Source: a virus
IMG/VR virus record: IMGVR_UViG_3300005288_000003
Location: 1 to 64,000 of that record
Reading direction: 5' to 3' (one strand)
Length of the DNA stretch: 64,000 nt
A program made the position numbers and the translations under genes. Shown here piece by piece: positions 1 through 8,129 of the stretch. Below the pieces are notes generated by a model. It was not told the origin of the DNA. It searched no databases and saw only the letters and a program-made list of their open reading frames with translations. Positions within the stretch are counted from its first letter, which is position 1. Each line of letters begins with the position of its first letter.

Positions 1-39
1 CCATTCTTTCGTCCAGTGGCTCATACTAGCGTGGCTCAT
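1..39 (-). CDS. Start of a leftward gene cut by the window edge
   Basis: An ATG at 39-37 overlaps the TGA stop of the upstream small gene (ATGA), the coupling used throughout this strand. A second in-frame ATG at 24-22 results from a 15-bp tandem duplication. Only about 13 codons are visible (MSHASMSHWTKEW), so no function can be assigned. Which ATG is used cannot be told. Confidence 0.45.
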   Translation of the reverse strand, partial: MSHASMSHWTKEW

Positions 40-45
40 ACTAGC
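16..45. repeat. 15-bp exact tandem duplication
   Basis: The 15-mer gtggctcatactagc occurs twice head to tail (16-30 and 31-45). It duplicates the start codon region of the leftward gene at the window edge. Confidence 0.95.
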
Positions 46-167
46 TTGCCAACGAGGCAGATAGTGAGGACACATGCAGCGAAGGTGTTTGCAACCCACG
101 CCTTGTTGCTTTCAGAGCAGGCCAGAGCCATGTTCGCTACCCACAACATACACATTACTGCTACCAT
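36..167 (-). CDS. Small membrane protein, unknown function
   Basis: 43 codons starting at the ATG at 167. It is preceded by a strong Shine-Dalgarno (GGAGGA, six bases before the ATG). The frame extends further upstream to a TTG at 230, but that TTG is the -35 hexamer of a promoter, so the short form is preferred. The product has a hydrophobic N-terminal half and a second hydrophobic stretch near the C-terminus, so it probably has one or two membrane spans. It is the first gene behind its promoter and is coupled to the next gene. I do not recognise the family. Confidence 0.65.
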   Translation of the reverse strand: MVAVMCMLWVANMALACSESNKAWVANTFAACVLTICLVGKLV

Positions 168-201
168 GAAAAATCCTCCCGCACCGTTGATGATGGGGAG
201 G

Positions 202-230
202 ATTCTATAGGAGGGCAATCTCTCTGTCAA
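202..230 (-). promoter_or_regulatory. Sigma70-type promoter
   Basis: TTGACA (230-225), 17-bp spacer, TAGAAT (207-202), reading leftward. It lies between the nrdA stop and the small membrane protein. The -35 is a perfect match and the -10 is the TAGAAT form seen at several other sites in this window. Confidence 0.85.
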
Positions 231-251
231 TAGCTTATCGGAATAAATTCC

Positions 252-1982
252 TCATTGGCAAAGCTCGCACATTTCTACACGAGAAATACGGCCACTGTTC
301 CGCATCGAATAGATGTAATAAAGGGAAAGGATTCCCTCATCTTCGAAGCACATGCGGTGAATCTTGCCGATATACCACTCAGGGTCATTCGACGTGAAGT
401 ACAGGTTAATGCTCTGTGCTTGGTCGATGTAGCGTTGACGTTGCGAGCAGAGACGGATGTAGTCTTCCATTGGAATCTCGAAGCCTGTCCGTAGGGCAGC
501 CTTCTCTTCTTCGTCCAACCAGTCTACAAACTGTACCGATCCTTTGTCTTTGTTGATTTCCTTGATGCAAGCGTCGAGGTCAAGACCTTTCTCCTTGATC
601 CACTTCAACAACACCTTGTTGACACGGAAGAACTCACCACCAGCAGATTGCTTGGTGAAGACCATCGCAGTGTCCAAGCCAATGCCCTCAGAAGCTCCTG
701 CCATCAACTCAGCGGTCGATTTGGTAGGTGGCATCATCAGACGTGTAGCGTTGCGGATACCGAGCCCCACACAGCCTTCTGGCTCGCCTAATTCGATTGC
801 CAGCCACTCAGTTGCAGCACGGCTATCGGTGTCCAGACCTTTGAAAATCTGTGTGTTCAGGAACATACATTCCATCGACGAAACAGAAATCTTTTCCTGT
901 TGCATCAGAGTGTGCCAGCCCAGTACACCAGAACCCAAAGCACGGAAGTCTTTGGTGAACTTGCGGATACGTGCCATCGCGATCTTGTCCACGCTAGACA
1001 TAGAGTCCATCGCTTCAATGTATTCGCTGATGTTGCAATCGCTCATGACCTGTCCAATGAAGACCAGATGTTCAGGCCAGCTACGGTACAGCTCAAGGTT
1101 GTAGTTCAAGATCACACACGAGAATGTGTAGTCTGTCGAGCTTGGCAAGCAAGTCTCTTGACACAGGTTGGACGCATTCACTCGCAAGCCAAGACGTTTG
1201 AAAGCCAAGGCCAAGTGACGGTTCATCTTGTCAATGAATGTGAAGTAGCCCTTACCACGTGGGAGCTTTACCCCGAGGATACGACCAAACTTCGTAGCCA
1301 TGTCATCGTCTGTTGCCATGCGAGCAATGAAGTCGTCATCGATCAGCCAACCCACGTTGTTACTCTCTGTACGCTCGTACAAGTGTGTTAGAACGCTGTC
1401 AAAGTCACCGTGTTGTGGACGGATCGAGTAGGCCAGAGAACCGCGTCTTGCACCCTGTGTAACCTCTTCCATGACGTTGATGAAGTCACGGATGATTGGC
1501 ATAACTCCAAGCGAACGACCACCACGAGCGAGCAAGTCACCTTCGGCTGGCCAATCGTCAATCGAGTAGCTTGTCCCGTGCGAGTGTTTCGTCAGGATAG
1601 CAGCTTCTGTAATCGCGTTGTAGCGGTCGAACAGGTTGTTGCCTACGTTACCACCAGCACAGCTTACAGTAGTACCTCGGCTACGCAAACCACCATTAGC
1701 CAAAAGAGGCGTTGACGGCGAGATAAAACCGTCCCACATTGCGAAGAAGAACACGTCTTCCCAGTCACGTCCTTTGGTGTACGGGTTGTCATTCCACCAC
1801 GACGGGTAATTCTTTGGAGCATGTTGTGCCATCGCCCTTGCAACACTTTGGAATCGGTTGCGTACTGTTTCCCCTTTCCATGAATACCGCTCCATAAAGA
1901 GCTGGTATCCGCCTGTTGTGTACCATTCAGGGCAGGAACCGGCAGCCTGAGCTGCCTTCCGTTGTGCCGAGTAATCAATCAT
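252..1982 (-). CDS. nrdA: Ribonucleotide reductase class I, large (alpha) subunit
   Basis: Reduces ribonucleoside diphosphates to deoxy forms with the NrdB radical subunit, supplying dNTPs for phage replication. The 576 residues carry the active-site pattern of the family: Cys108 (VSCAGG) and Cys289 as the likely disulfide pair, Asn272-Cys274-Glu276 in NLCQE as the radical/acid-base site, a tyrosine pair in LSLYY for radical transfer, and a C-terminal CxxC (CELCQ, 572-576) for re-reduction. It is shorter than E. coli NrdA (about 760 residues), and the N-terminal ATP-cone is absent, so dATP inhibition through that domain is not expected. The ATG overlaps the stop of an AP2/HNH-like gene lying between it and nrdB. 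Confidence 0.95.
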   Translation of the reverse strand: MIDYSAQRKAAQAAGSCPEWYTTGGYQLFMERYSWKGETVRNRFQSVARAMAQHAPKNYPSWWNDNPYTKGRDWEDVFFFAMWDGFISPSTPLLANGGLRSRGTTVSCAGGNVGNNLFDRYNAITEAAILTKHSHGTSYSIDDWPAEGDLLARGGRSLGVMPIIRDFINVMEEVTQGARRGSLAYSIRPQHGDFDSVLTHLYERTESNNVGWLIDDDFIARMATDDDMATKFGRILGVKLPRGKGYFTFIDKMNRHLALAFKRLGLRVNASNLCQETCLPSSTDYTFSCVILNYNLELYRSWPEHLVFIGQVMSDCNISEYIEAMDSMSSVDKIAMARIRKFTKDFRALGSGVLGWHTLMQQEKISVSSMECMFLNTQIFKGLDTDSRAATEWLAIELGEPEGCVGLGIRNATRLMMPPTKSTAELMAGASEGIGLDTAMVFTKQSAGGEFFRVNKVLLKWIKEKGLDLDACIKEINKDKGSVQFVDWLDEEEKAALRTGFEIPMEDYIRLCSQRQRYIDQAQSINLYFTSNDPEWYIGKIHRMCFEDEGILSLYYIYSMRNSGRISRVEMCELCQ

Positions 1983-2635
1983 TTATATTCCTCCATATTG
2001 TTTGCCATGCCTAGAAGTTTGGAATGCAACTGAGCTAACCTCCCTTGCAGATAAACAAATTGGGCACCTCTTTTACAGGTTGCCACATACTGTATCGCGT
2101 CGTAAATCACATTGGCTTTGTGTGTCAGCCACTCACTGTGTGCGAGAAGTGAATCTTCGAAACATCCAAGGTGTTCTTTAGTGCCATCGAATCTCCGTCC
2201 CTGTGCCCTGAACCGACCGTACTTATAGTGGGTAACACCTATCGGAAGTTCCGTATTACTAGGTCCAAACTTTAAAGATTGGTTGACTTTGTTTGGCATA
2301 AATAAACAGTGCTTCCCGTATCTTGCAGTCTCGCCTGTAGTTAGGGAGTGTAAATCCTTGTCCAAGTGCCATTGATTCCCAGCTTCATCTGTCATCTTAT
2401 AACCAGCCTGTCGTTGACACCATTCTGCAAAGTCTTGGAAATCTTCAAACTCATTTACACACCCTGCATAAGTAGGATATCTTGCCTGTTCAGCTCCGTC
2501 TGGATTACAACGAGCTTCAATGTTCAACCAAAGAAGTCCTGCTCTTGTCAGGCATTTTGTACCATCTTGCTGGAAAGAACGGAGCCACAGCCCGTTCTCC
2601 CCTTTACGATCTTCATGACCAGAACTATACCGCAT
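1979..2635 (-). CDS. AP2/HNH-like putative homing protein in the nrd operon
   Basis: About 218 residues. The middle part (RYPTYAGC...W..DKDL...C.F.PNKVNQSL pattern) matches by eye a phage family usually annotated as HNH endonuclease or DNA-binding protein. The C-terminal part (GVTHYKYGRFRA...HLGCF) looks like an AP2 DNA-binding domain. Such genes are usually selfish and nick or bind the intron-less neighbour allele. The start is placed at the ATG at 2635, which has GGAGG eight bases upstream. A longer frame from 2671 would overlap nrdB more and lacks a ribosome site. It sits between nrdB and nrdA, overlapping both by a few bases, so it is translated within the operon. Confidence 0.7.
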   Translation of the reverse strand: MRYSSGHEDRKGENGLWLRSFQQDGTKCLTRAGLLWLNIEARCNPDGAEQARYPTYAGCVNEFEDFQDFAEWCQRQAGYKMTDEAGNQWHLDKDLHSLTTGETARYGKHCLFMPNKVNQSLKFGPSNTELPIGVTHYKYGRFRAQGRRFDGTKEHLGCFEDSLLAHSEWLTHKANVIYDAIQYVATCKRGAQFVYLQGRLAQLHSKLLGMANNMEEYK

Positions 2636-3683
2636 CACCCATCCTCCATCCTTGAATGAAACCAGTCTCATCCCAAGCAGACTCGTACTCTTGTCCCATA
2701 CCCGGAGTGAAGAAGTCCACCATCTTGTATGAATCAGTGCCCAAATCGAACCACGCAGTGATTGGAGAAGTTACACCGGGGAACGGCAAGTCTAGACCAA
2801 GGCGTTCAGCGAACTTGTTCAGTCGCACTTTCACGTAATCTTTGAAGTTGTCTTTTGTCATCCCATTCAACGTGTCTTCAATGAAGGCCATGTCGATAAT
2901 CAGACACTCGTGTGCATAAGCGTATTGAATCGCTTCGTTGATCACCTTCACACGCTTCAAGTCTTCCCGTAGAGGGCGTCCCAGTTCACGGTAGTGTTGG
3001 TTGATCGCTTCGGCAGCAGCAAGGCCGTGCAGGTCTTCATCGATAGCACTTTGGTTGGTGCCACGAACTACTACAGGAATCTTGTTGTAACCGTTACTCT
3101 GGAACGATTTCAGAATAGCGAAGCTGGCGAACAGCAATGCAGTTTCTGTCATCGAGAAGACAATACACGATAGCAGCTTGTCTTCGCCCGACAACACTTT
3201 CTCCAGCCATTCTACACGAGCGGCAAGTTCAGGGTTAGCGGCATAAGCACGGTAGTCTTCGTCTTTGTCCAGACCAAGTTGTACGTTCAGTTGGTTGTAG
3301 AAACGAGCGTGTACTTGCAACTCGAAAGCAGCAAATGCAGCAGCCATCGCTTTAACTTCTGGACGCGGGAATACTTTGATGAACAAGTGATTCCAGAATT
3401 CTTCGCCTACGATCAGTTCGTACTTGAGGAACAGTTGCAGAACAAACTTTACAGCATGAAGTTGAGCAGGTGTTAGCTCATACAGCAATTGCATACGATC
3501 AAGTTCAACTTTCATTTCTGTGTTTGTCCAGAACTGTTTGTCGAATTGTACGTCAGCGAATGCGAAGAACTGCGGATAGACAGTAGCGTAACTGTCTGTG
3601 GTTGTCATGATTCGAGTTTTGGCGTCGAAATCAAAAGGAAGGCCGAAGCCTTCCTCCGCCATTGAAGGGAATGCCATTGTCAT
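2625..3683 (-). CDS. nrdB: Ribonucleotide reductase class I, small (beta) subunit
   Basis: Provides the metal/tyrosyl radical for NrdA. 352 residues of ferritin-like helical fold. Candidate metal ligands are Glu94 or Glu95 (GEEFW), Glu121 and His125 (FELQVH), Glu180 (SMTETALL) and Glu216-x-x-His219 (DEDLH). Tyr129 lies where the radical tyrosine is expected. The first Glu-His pair is spaced E-x3-H rather than the usual E-x2-H of NrdB proteins known to me; see findings. The start overlaps the stop of the upstream hypothetical gene, and a second ATG lies two codons in. Confidence 0.93.
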   Translation of the reverse strand: MTMAFPSMAEEGFGLPFDFDAKTRIMTTTDSYATVYPQFFAFADVQFDKQFWTNTEMKVELDRMQLLYELTPAQLHAVKFVLQLFLKYELIVGEEFWNHLFIKVFPRPEVKAMAAAFAAFELQVHARFYNQLNVQLGLDKDEDYRAYAANPELAARVEWLEKVLSGEDKLLSCIVFSMTETALLFASFAILKSFQSNGYNKIPVVVRGTNQSAIDEDLHGLAAAEAINQHYRELGRPLREDLKRVKVINEAIQYAYAHECLIIDMAFIEDTLNGMTKDNFKDYVKVRLNKFAERLGLDLPFPGVTSPITAWFDLGTDSYKMVDFFTPGMGQEYESAWDETGFIQGWRMGDAV

Positions 3684-4024
3684 GCGTGTGATGCCTCGAT
3701 ACTTGCACAGCCAGATGATCGCATCTTGCGAAGATCGTGGCGTAGGTGGATGTCTTTCACAGCTTCGATTTGAGCTTCAATGCTTGCTGCACCAGTTGCC
3801 AGCCATGCCTTGTCGATCCGTTCAAAGCCTTCTACACGAATACCAGTGTACTCGATACGGTTGATTGTTCTGTGTGTGCAATGCACCAGCTCATAGCCGA
3901 GTGCAATATCCATCCCGTTAGTGAACAGGATAGCTTCGAACAGTTTGGTGTTTTGTGACGCATGTGCGTCCTTGAATCCGTCAACCAGATTCAGGTCATG
4001 AAACGAAAGATTGTAGTCAGCCAT
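3680..4024 (-). CDS. Hypothetical protein between thyX and nrdB
   Basis: 114 residues, mixed alpha/beta composition, no motif I recognise. It lies directly between thyX and nrdB and overlaps nrdB by ATGA, so it is probably cotranslated with the nucleotide metabolism genes. No signal peptide or membrane span is evident. Confidence 0.75.
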   Translation of the reverse strand: MADYNLSFHDLNLVDGFKDAHASQNTKLFEAILFTNGMDIALGYELVHCTHRTINRIEYTGIRVEGFERIDKAWLATGAASIEAQIEAVKDIHLRHDLRKMRSSGCASIEASHA

Positions 4025-4027
4025 GAT

Positions 4028-4903
4028 TTACCCCTTGTATTCCCAGCAGGTGTGATCGTCCAGTAACTGACGATGTTGAATGAAGCCAATGAAATTACCA
4101 CTCCAATAGTTTCCTTTTCTGTCCTTGTGTGTGATTCCTTTGTTTCGGAAGTCAGCATTGCGTTTCATCGGTGTCGCTTGGTGTTCGAACGGTGAAGCGT
4201 GTACAGGCTTGCTGTCTACAAGCCGCTGGAAGATGTCCTTGGCCTTTTCAAGCGTATCGTCAAGGCGACGGTAGCTCACTTGGGCACAGCAGCTTGCAGA
4301 GATAGCCAGAGCGTCTTCCAGAGGGATGCCACAGTTCTTCAACCAGTATCCAGCTCCAAAGTATGGCACGTGCCAATCGCCCGGTTCCAACAGAACAGCG
4401 TTCTCACCTTGCAAAGCTTCCCACATCAAACGTGCCAGCTCCCGAATTTCAGGCTGTGCGTCTTCGTGGTTACGCAGCCAGAAGAAGTTGTCGAGACATG
4501 TTGCAGTCATGACAGTCTTCATTGTCTGGAACGGTTCAAGAATCCGATTAGCAATCTGTTTGTGAGCGCCCATCAAATCCATAGCACGTGCTGACATTGC
4601 AGCTTCGTATGCAGCTTCTTCCCACATCAGCATAACGTGAGCCATTTCAAACGGCTCCAGCTCCTGCTTGGCTTGCATACCGGGCTGATTCATGCCCCAG
4701 TGAATTGGCTTAGCTGGGTTGTCCAGAACAGCTTGAATCATTGCAGCTACGGGAATTGCCCGAGAGCTTGCAGCGTTACGGGAGAACAGGCGGTGCGTCA
4801 TGAACTCGCCGTGGATAAAACGAGGATACTCCAGTTCCCACGAGACGATATATCTGCCTCTGTAGTCTCTGGAGTAGGCCAGAATTTTTGCAGAGATTGT
4901 CAT
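4028..4903 (-). CDS. thyX: Flavin-dependent thymidylate synthase ThyX
   Basis: Methylates dUMP to dTMP using methylene-tetrahydrofolate, FAD and NADPH. The 291-residue product shows the ThyX motif in the variant form THRLFSRNAASSR (residues 36-48; classic form RHRxxSxNxxSxR). The ATG at 4903 is chosen because it overlaps the stop of the short upstream ORF (ATGA). An upstream TTG-started extension has no support. It is the first large gene of the thyX-nrdB-nrdA transcription unit and sits behind the promoter at 5027-5055. Confidence 0.88.
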   Translation of the reverse strand: MTISAKILAYSRDYRGRYIVSWELEYPRFIHGEFMTHRLFSRNAASSRAIPVAAMIQAVLDNPAKPIHWGMNQPGMQAKQELEPFEMAHVMLMWEEAAYEAAMSARAMDLMGAHKQIANRILEPFQTMKTVMTATCLDNFFWLRNHEDAQPEIRELARLMWEALQGENAVLLEPGDWHVPYFGAGYWLKNCGIPLEDALAISASCCAQVSYRRLDDTLEKAKDIFQRLVDSKPVHASPFEHQATPMKRNADFRNKGITHKDRKGNYWSGNFIGFIQHRQLLDDHTCWEYKG

Positions 4904-4995
4904 AGTACCGGCATCCAGATGAAGCAATTGATCCAGATCAGTTTCTCGATCATCAGACCATCGAGGGTAAATTCACGTTTGAGATAATTCAGCAT
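4900..4995 (-). CDS. 31-residue leader-like small protein
   Basis: A 31-codon ORF (MLNYLKREFTLDG...) preceded by AAGGAGAATAGCA and ending in a TGA that overlaps the thyX start codon. It is the first ORF behind the promoter at 5027-5055. It may be a real small protein or a translated leader that couples thyX translation. No family is recognised. Confidence 0.6.
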   Translation of the reverse strand: MLNYLKREFTLDGLMIEKLIWINCFIWMPVL

Positions 4996-5026
4996 TGCTA
5001 TTCTCCTTGTAGTTAGTTGGGTGGTT

Positions 5027-5055
5027 ATTATACCACCCTATCTTGTTGATGTCTA
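5027..5055 (-). promoter_or_regulatory. Promoter of the thyX-nrd operon with an overlapping palindrome
   Basis: Leftward TAGACA (5055-5050), 17-bp spacer, perfect TATAAT (5032-5027). The -10 lies in the loop of a perfect inverted repeat, GGGTGGT...ACCACCC (5019-5038). The palindrome could be an operator or a start-site hairpin. Confidence 0.75.
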
Positions 5056-5058
5056 ACG

Positions 5059-5652
5059 TTATTCTGCTCTTTCTCGCAGCATCAGTTCCAACTGAGCCAG
5101 CACACCAAACGCTTCATGAGCCTTGTGCATCAGCTTCGATTCTGGATCAACACGCTCGCCTACAGGCAATCCTTCGAGACGTTGCATGATTGCGTCAGTA
5201 CGGTGACGACTTGCAGCAGCAGCCAGTTGAATCTCAGCATCCGGTAGGTTCTGCCAGTCGTGATCCTTGTAGCCTTTCGCTGTCTGTGCCCAAGTCATCA
5301 CCTTAGCGATTTCACGTAGAGCGAGAGGGAAACCATCATCCACCAGTTCAACACGCACCTTACCCACCTTGCGAGTTTCCAGCACAGGACGGAATGTACC
5401 GAGAGTGTCAGTGCAACCCGTCTCGACAGTGCTACCAGTCGGAACCAGATCAGCGAACAGTGGTGTAGGTTTCGGTTGCTCAAGAAGAATCCAAACGCCC
5501 CGTGCTACATAGTCGTGTACCTGATTGGCAGTGTAGAACGTTTTTCCAGAACCATTTCCAGTGTCTTCCCACGACACAATGCATATTTCTCCCTCTTCTG
5601 TGATGACGTATTCTTTACCTGAACGAGAATGGATCACCTTGTAAGTTGTCAT
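5059..5652 (-). CDS. DUF5664-like protein (possible dATP/dGTP diphosphohydrolase)
   Basis: 197 residues. The C-terminal 80 residues (GYKDHDW...AASRHRTDAIM...GERVDPESKL.HKAHEAFGVLAQLE) follow the pattern of the phage DUF5664 / MazZ-like family, some members of which hydrolyse dATP and dGTP. The N-terminal half is a separate unrecognised region. The start at 5652 is chosen because it follows GGAGGTGA and overlaps the upstream TGA. A longer frame to 5706 lies inside the upstream gene. It ends just before the thyX promoter. Confidence 0.6.
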   Translation of the reverse strand: MTTYKVIHSRSGKEYVITEEGEICIVSWEDTGNGSGKTFYTANQVHDYVARGVWILLEQPKPTPLFADLVPTGSTVETGCTDTLGTFRPVLETRKVGKVRVELVDDGFPLALREIAKVMTWAQTAKGYKDHDWQNLPDAEIQLAAAASRHRTDAIMQRLEGLPVGERVDPESKLMHKAHEAFGVLAQLELMLRERAE

Positions 5653-5837
5653 TCTGCACTCACCTCCATACGTTCGATGTTTAGTTCTTTTTCGAGGATG
5701 GCACAAATACCACGTAAGGCAATGTAGGCTTTAATCAGCTCGCCATCATTCTCAGTGTAGTTATCCATGATGTGTGCCCACAGATCACCAAACACTTGAG
5801 CGTCCATTACGTCAGCTCCAGATTGAATATCAGTCAT
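5649..5837 (-). CDS. Hypothetical acidic protein
   Basis: 62 residues from the ATG at 5837, which has AAAGGAG upstream. Helical, acidic, no recognisable motif. The stop overlaps the start of the DUF5664-like gene. Confidence 0.7.
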   Translation of the reverse strand: MTDIQSGADVMDAQVFGDLWAHIMDNYTENDGELIKAYIALRGICAILEKELNIERMEVSAE

Positions 5838-5919
5838 TTCTTTCTCCTTTAACAGATTACGGTGCCCGGAGGCCATTGAATATTTGGTGTCATCCAGCTT
5901 GGTTGTTTAAACGGCTGAC

Positions 5920-6111
5920 TTAACACGCGATCAAGAAAGGTTCGGCTGGTCGAGGGGAAACGGGTAAGGGTATCCTCCGTTCAGGCGTTTCTTTCTTAAA
6001 CACCAAAGCCAGATGATCTTTCACGATCTGCCATTGTGTCAGTGTCAGCATTGCGTTGGGGTTCAATTCAACGAACCCTTGTAACCAGTAAACAAACTGA
6101 TTCTCATTCAT
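5920..6111 (-). CDS. Small phage protein of the W..IkdHLalVF type
   Basis: 63 residues. The segment LTQWQIVKDHLALVFKKETPE resembles a small widespread phage protein whose function I do not know. The ATG overlaps the stop of the metallophosphoesterase gene. The following 80 bp before the next gene hold only a 14-codon ORF that I do not call. Confidence 0.65.
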   Translation of the reverse strand: MNENQFVYWLQGFVELNPNAMLTLTQWQIVKDHLALVFKKETPERRIPLPVSPRPAEPFLIAC

Positions 6112-6890
6112 GCGTATTTCTCCTTCAAGTAACGTAGGGATACAGGCATCGGAATACCAAAGCCATCTTCAACTTCGTGCAGGATAGTCAGACCACGGAA
6201 ATGTGAATTCCCCTGATAGCCTTTGTAAGCTTCATCATGCTCGTAGCAAGCGCCGTTGATTATACCGATTTTGAACTTACCGTCAAGCTGATTATCGCCA
6301 ATAGCGATATCCAACACTTGCTTGTGACCAACCACGAACGAACTACCGACAGCCTTCAACTGAGCAGCAGCAGTGCCTGCACGTGGACGACCATTCATTG
6401 GGTTCATCAGGTAGTGGACGTAGTAGATGCCATCGACTTCTTTTGGCTTGAGAAATGGTTGTACTTCCCAACCATATTGTTCGAGGTTGAGTGTATCAGT
6501 TCCTACGAATCCGTCAAGCTCTGGATTGTCGTTTGCCATGCGGTCGAAGCGGGCTTCATGGTTGCCTGTGCAGAAGATCATACGCGGAGCGTAAACTTTC
6601 TTGCGGAAGCGACGTTGTTGCTCCTGTAGACGCAGCAGAGGGGCCATCAGGAGGCGCATACCTTCTTGTCCAGCCTCAATATCGGCTACAAGCCGTCTCC
6701 CTTCCATAACGCGTTTGCCCTTGTCGTAACTGGACAACGATTCGAAGTCGAAGTGATCGCCAATGTGAACCAGCACGTCAGGACGTTTCTCGACGATGTA
6801 CTTGCCAACGTGTGTCATGTAGTCCAAACTCACACCCGGTTTGCATTGGGTGTCAGCGATGATCATGTGTGTTTTGCCAAGGCTACTCAT
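6108..6890 (-). CDS. Calcineurin-like metallophosphoesterase
   Basis: 260 residues with the metallophosphoesterase signature: D13 in IIADTQ (the usual DxH is DxQ here), the metal-binding GDHFD near residue 43, GNHE near residue 110 and GHK near residue 195. This places it in the phosphoesterase superfamily that includes phage nucleases and phosphatases. The substrate cannot be read from sequence. It lies among replication genes. The change of the first His to Gln is worth noting, because that residue normally binds metal. Confidence 0.85.
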   Translation of the reverse strand: MSSLGKTHMIIADTQCKPGVSLDYMTHVGKYIVEKRPDVLVHIGDHFDFESLSSYDKGKRVMEGRRLVADIEAGQEGMRLLMAPLLRLQEQQRRFRKKVYAPRMIFCTGNHEARFDRMANDNPELDGFVGTDTLNLEQYGWEVQPFLKPKEVDGIYYVHYLMNPMNGRPRAGTAAAQLKAVGSSFVVGHKQVLDIAIGDNQLDGKFKIGIINGACYEHDEAYKGYQGNSHFRGLTILHEVEDGFGIPMPVSLRYLKEKYA

Positions 6891-6902
6891 TCTGTTCTCC
6901 TT

Positions 6903-7097
6903 CTAGACTAGTGTAATTTTGATGTCGTTGAATGCGTCAACAGAGATACAGACAACTAAGTCGCCCAATTCTTCTCGGAATGCGTTCTGGATTCGATCTT
7001 CAAACTGGTGAATGCCAGCTTTAGTTGTTTGGATTTTTGCACCGAGTGCGATAACGTCGAACGCATATCTTTCTACTGTACGTTGTAAATCACTCAT
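6903..7097 (-). CDS. Hypothetical protein
   Basis: 64 residues, alternating helix and strand, no recognised motif. The start overlaps the stop of the HNH-like gene (ATGA), so it is translationally coupled. Confidence 0.7.
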   Translation of the reverse strand: MSDLQRTVERYAFDVIALGAKIQTTKAGIHQFEDRIQNAFREELGDLVVCISVDAFNDIKITLV

Positions 7098-7654
7098 TTC
7101 GTTCTCTCCTTCAATATGTTGACGATCTGTTCTCTCCGTCCTTTGGCAGTTTTTGCAGGGAAATCACATCCCCGTCCATTCTCTGTGATCCACAGTCTTA
7201 CCTTCGCGACAGGTAGCTTGCAGATTGCAATAGCTTCCTTCTCGATCAGGGCGTCTTGTACGGACATTCCAGAGCGTTCAGCGTATGTTTTCGCTTTGTG
7301 GCAGGCTTTGCAAATCAGGCCGAGGTCTTTATTAGACACGCAGACAATACCCTCTACAAACGACTGGAGGTCTTCCAGCTTTCGTAGTGAGTGTTCTCCA
7401 GTTAGGTGATCCACTTCCATATCTTTCAATGCGAAGTCTTTACCACACTGGTAGCAGTTACCGCCCCAAACCAGAGGGAATCTTGTGCGATTCTTCTCCA
7501 CAGGGTTGACAACACGCTTTCTGTTTGCTTTCAGAAACTCTAGCTTGATTGGGCTCTTGTTCCATAAAGAGCGACGTATGCCGCCCCGTACATAGGACAA
7601 GAACGCAGACTCTGTTTTCCAGATATGGCTGTGTTCTTCCCAAGGCTTATCCAT
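7094..7654 (-). CDS. HNH-type nuclease-like protein
   Basis: 186 residues with a zinc/HNH arrangement: CYQCGKDF, then MEVDHL (the likely active-site Asp-His), then LICKACHKAKTYAERSG. Such proteins occur in many phages as stand-alone HNH endonucleases. The start at 7654 has GGGGAG ten bases upstream and overlaps the end of the upstream HNH-AP2 gene. The ATG at 7672 has no ribosome site. It may be a selfish gene or a recombination/replication nuclease. Confidence 0.7.
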   Translation of the reverse strand: MDKPWEEHSHIWKTESAFLSYVRGGIRRSLWNKSPIKLEFLKANRKRVVNPVEKNRTRFPLVWGGNCYQCGKDFALKDMEVDHLTGEHSLRKLEDLQSFVEGIVCVSNKDLGLICKACHKAKTYAERSGMSVQDALIEKEAIAICKLPVAKVRLWITENGRGCDFPAKTAKGRREQIVNILKERTK

Positions 7655-8129
7655 GATTTGCGAACTCCCCATGGTGCCGGGAGCGAAATTCTACCACTAC
7701 CTTAGCAGCTTCGTCAACCGATTCGAATAATCCTAAATAGTGTATCTTGCCGAAATGGGAACATTGAGCTACCCACTTCCCGTTGGCTGCTTTCCAGCTA
7801 ACGCCTTTAACCCCTGACTTATTGTCTTTCCGTTTCGAGGCGTTATCTGCATTACCCTTCCTTGTTGCTAATCTGAGATTTCCAATACGGTTGTTTGTAG
7901 TGTCACAGTCTATGTGATCCACCAACGAAACAGGATACTCTCCTTTGCAAATAAACCATGCGAGATTATGACACTGATAACGCTTACCGTCAATAGTTAC
8001 TTTAACGTATCCTTCTGCGTTAGGTTTGATGACCTTTCCAGCGATGCCATGCCCCCTATTCACTTTCCATTTGAAAATGCCCGTTTCCGGGCAATAGTCA
8101 AGGAGGTCCAATACTCTAGACAATTCCAT
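7647..8129 (-). CDS. HNH homing endonuclease with AP2 domain
   Basis: 160 residues. The N-terminal HNH_3 domain shows LVDHIDCDTTNNRIGNLRLAT, with the catalytic Asp-His and the structural NRxxNL. The C-terminal AP2-type DNA-binding region is SGVKGVSWKAANGKWVAQ followed by HYLGLFESVDEAA. It overlaps the last codons of the 5'-3' exonuclease gene and the start of the next gene, typical of a free-standing homing gene inserted next to a conserved replication gene. Confidence 0.92.
   Translation of the reverse strand: MELSRVLDLLDYCPETGIFKWKVNRGHGIAGKVIKPNAEGYVKVTIDGKRYQCHNLAWFICKGEYPVSLVDHIDCDTTNNRIGNLRLATRKGNADNASKRKDNKSGVKGVSWKAANGKWVAQCSHFGKIHYLGLFESVDEAAKVVVEFRSRHHGEFANHG

Noticed and set aside
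5838-5919. 14-codon ORF (MTPNIQWPPGTVIC)
   Set aside because: Too short to support and has no clear ribosome site.
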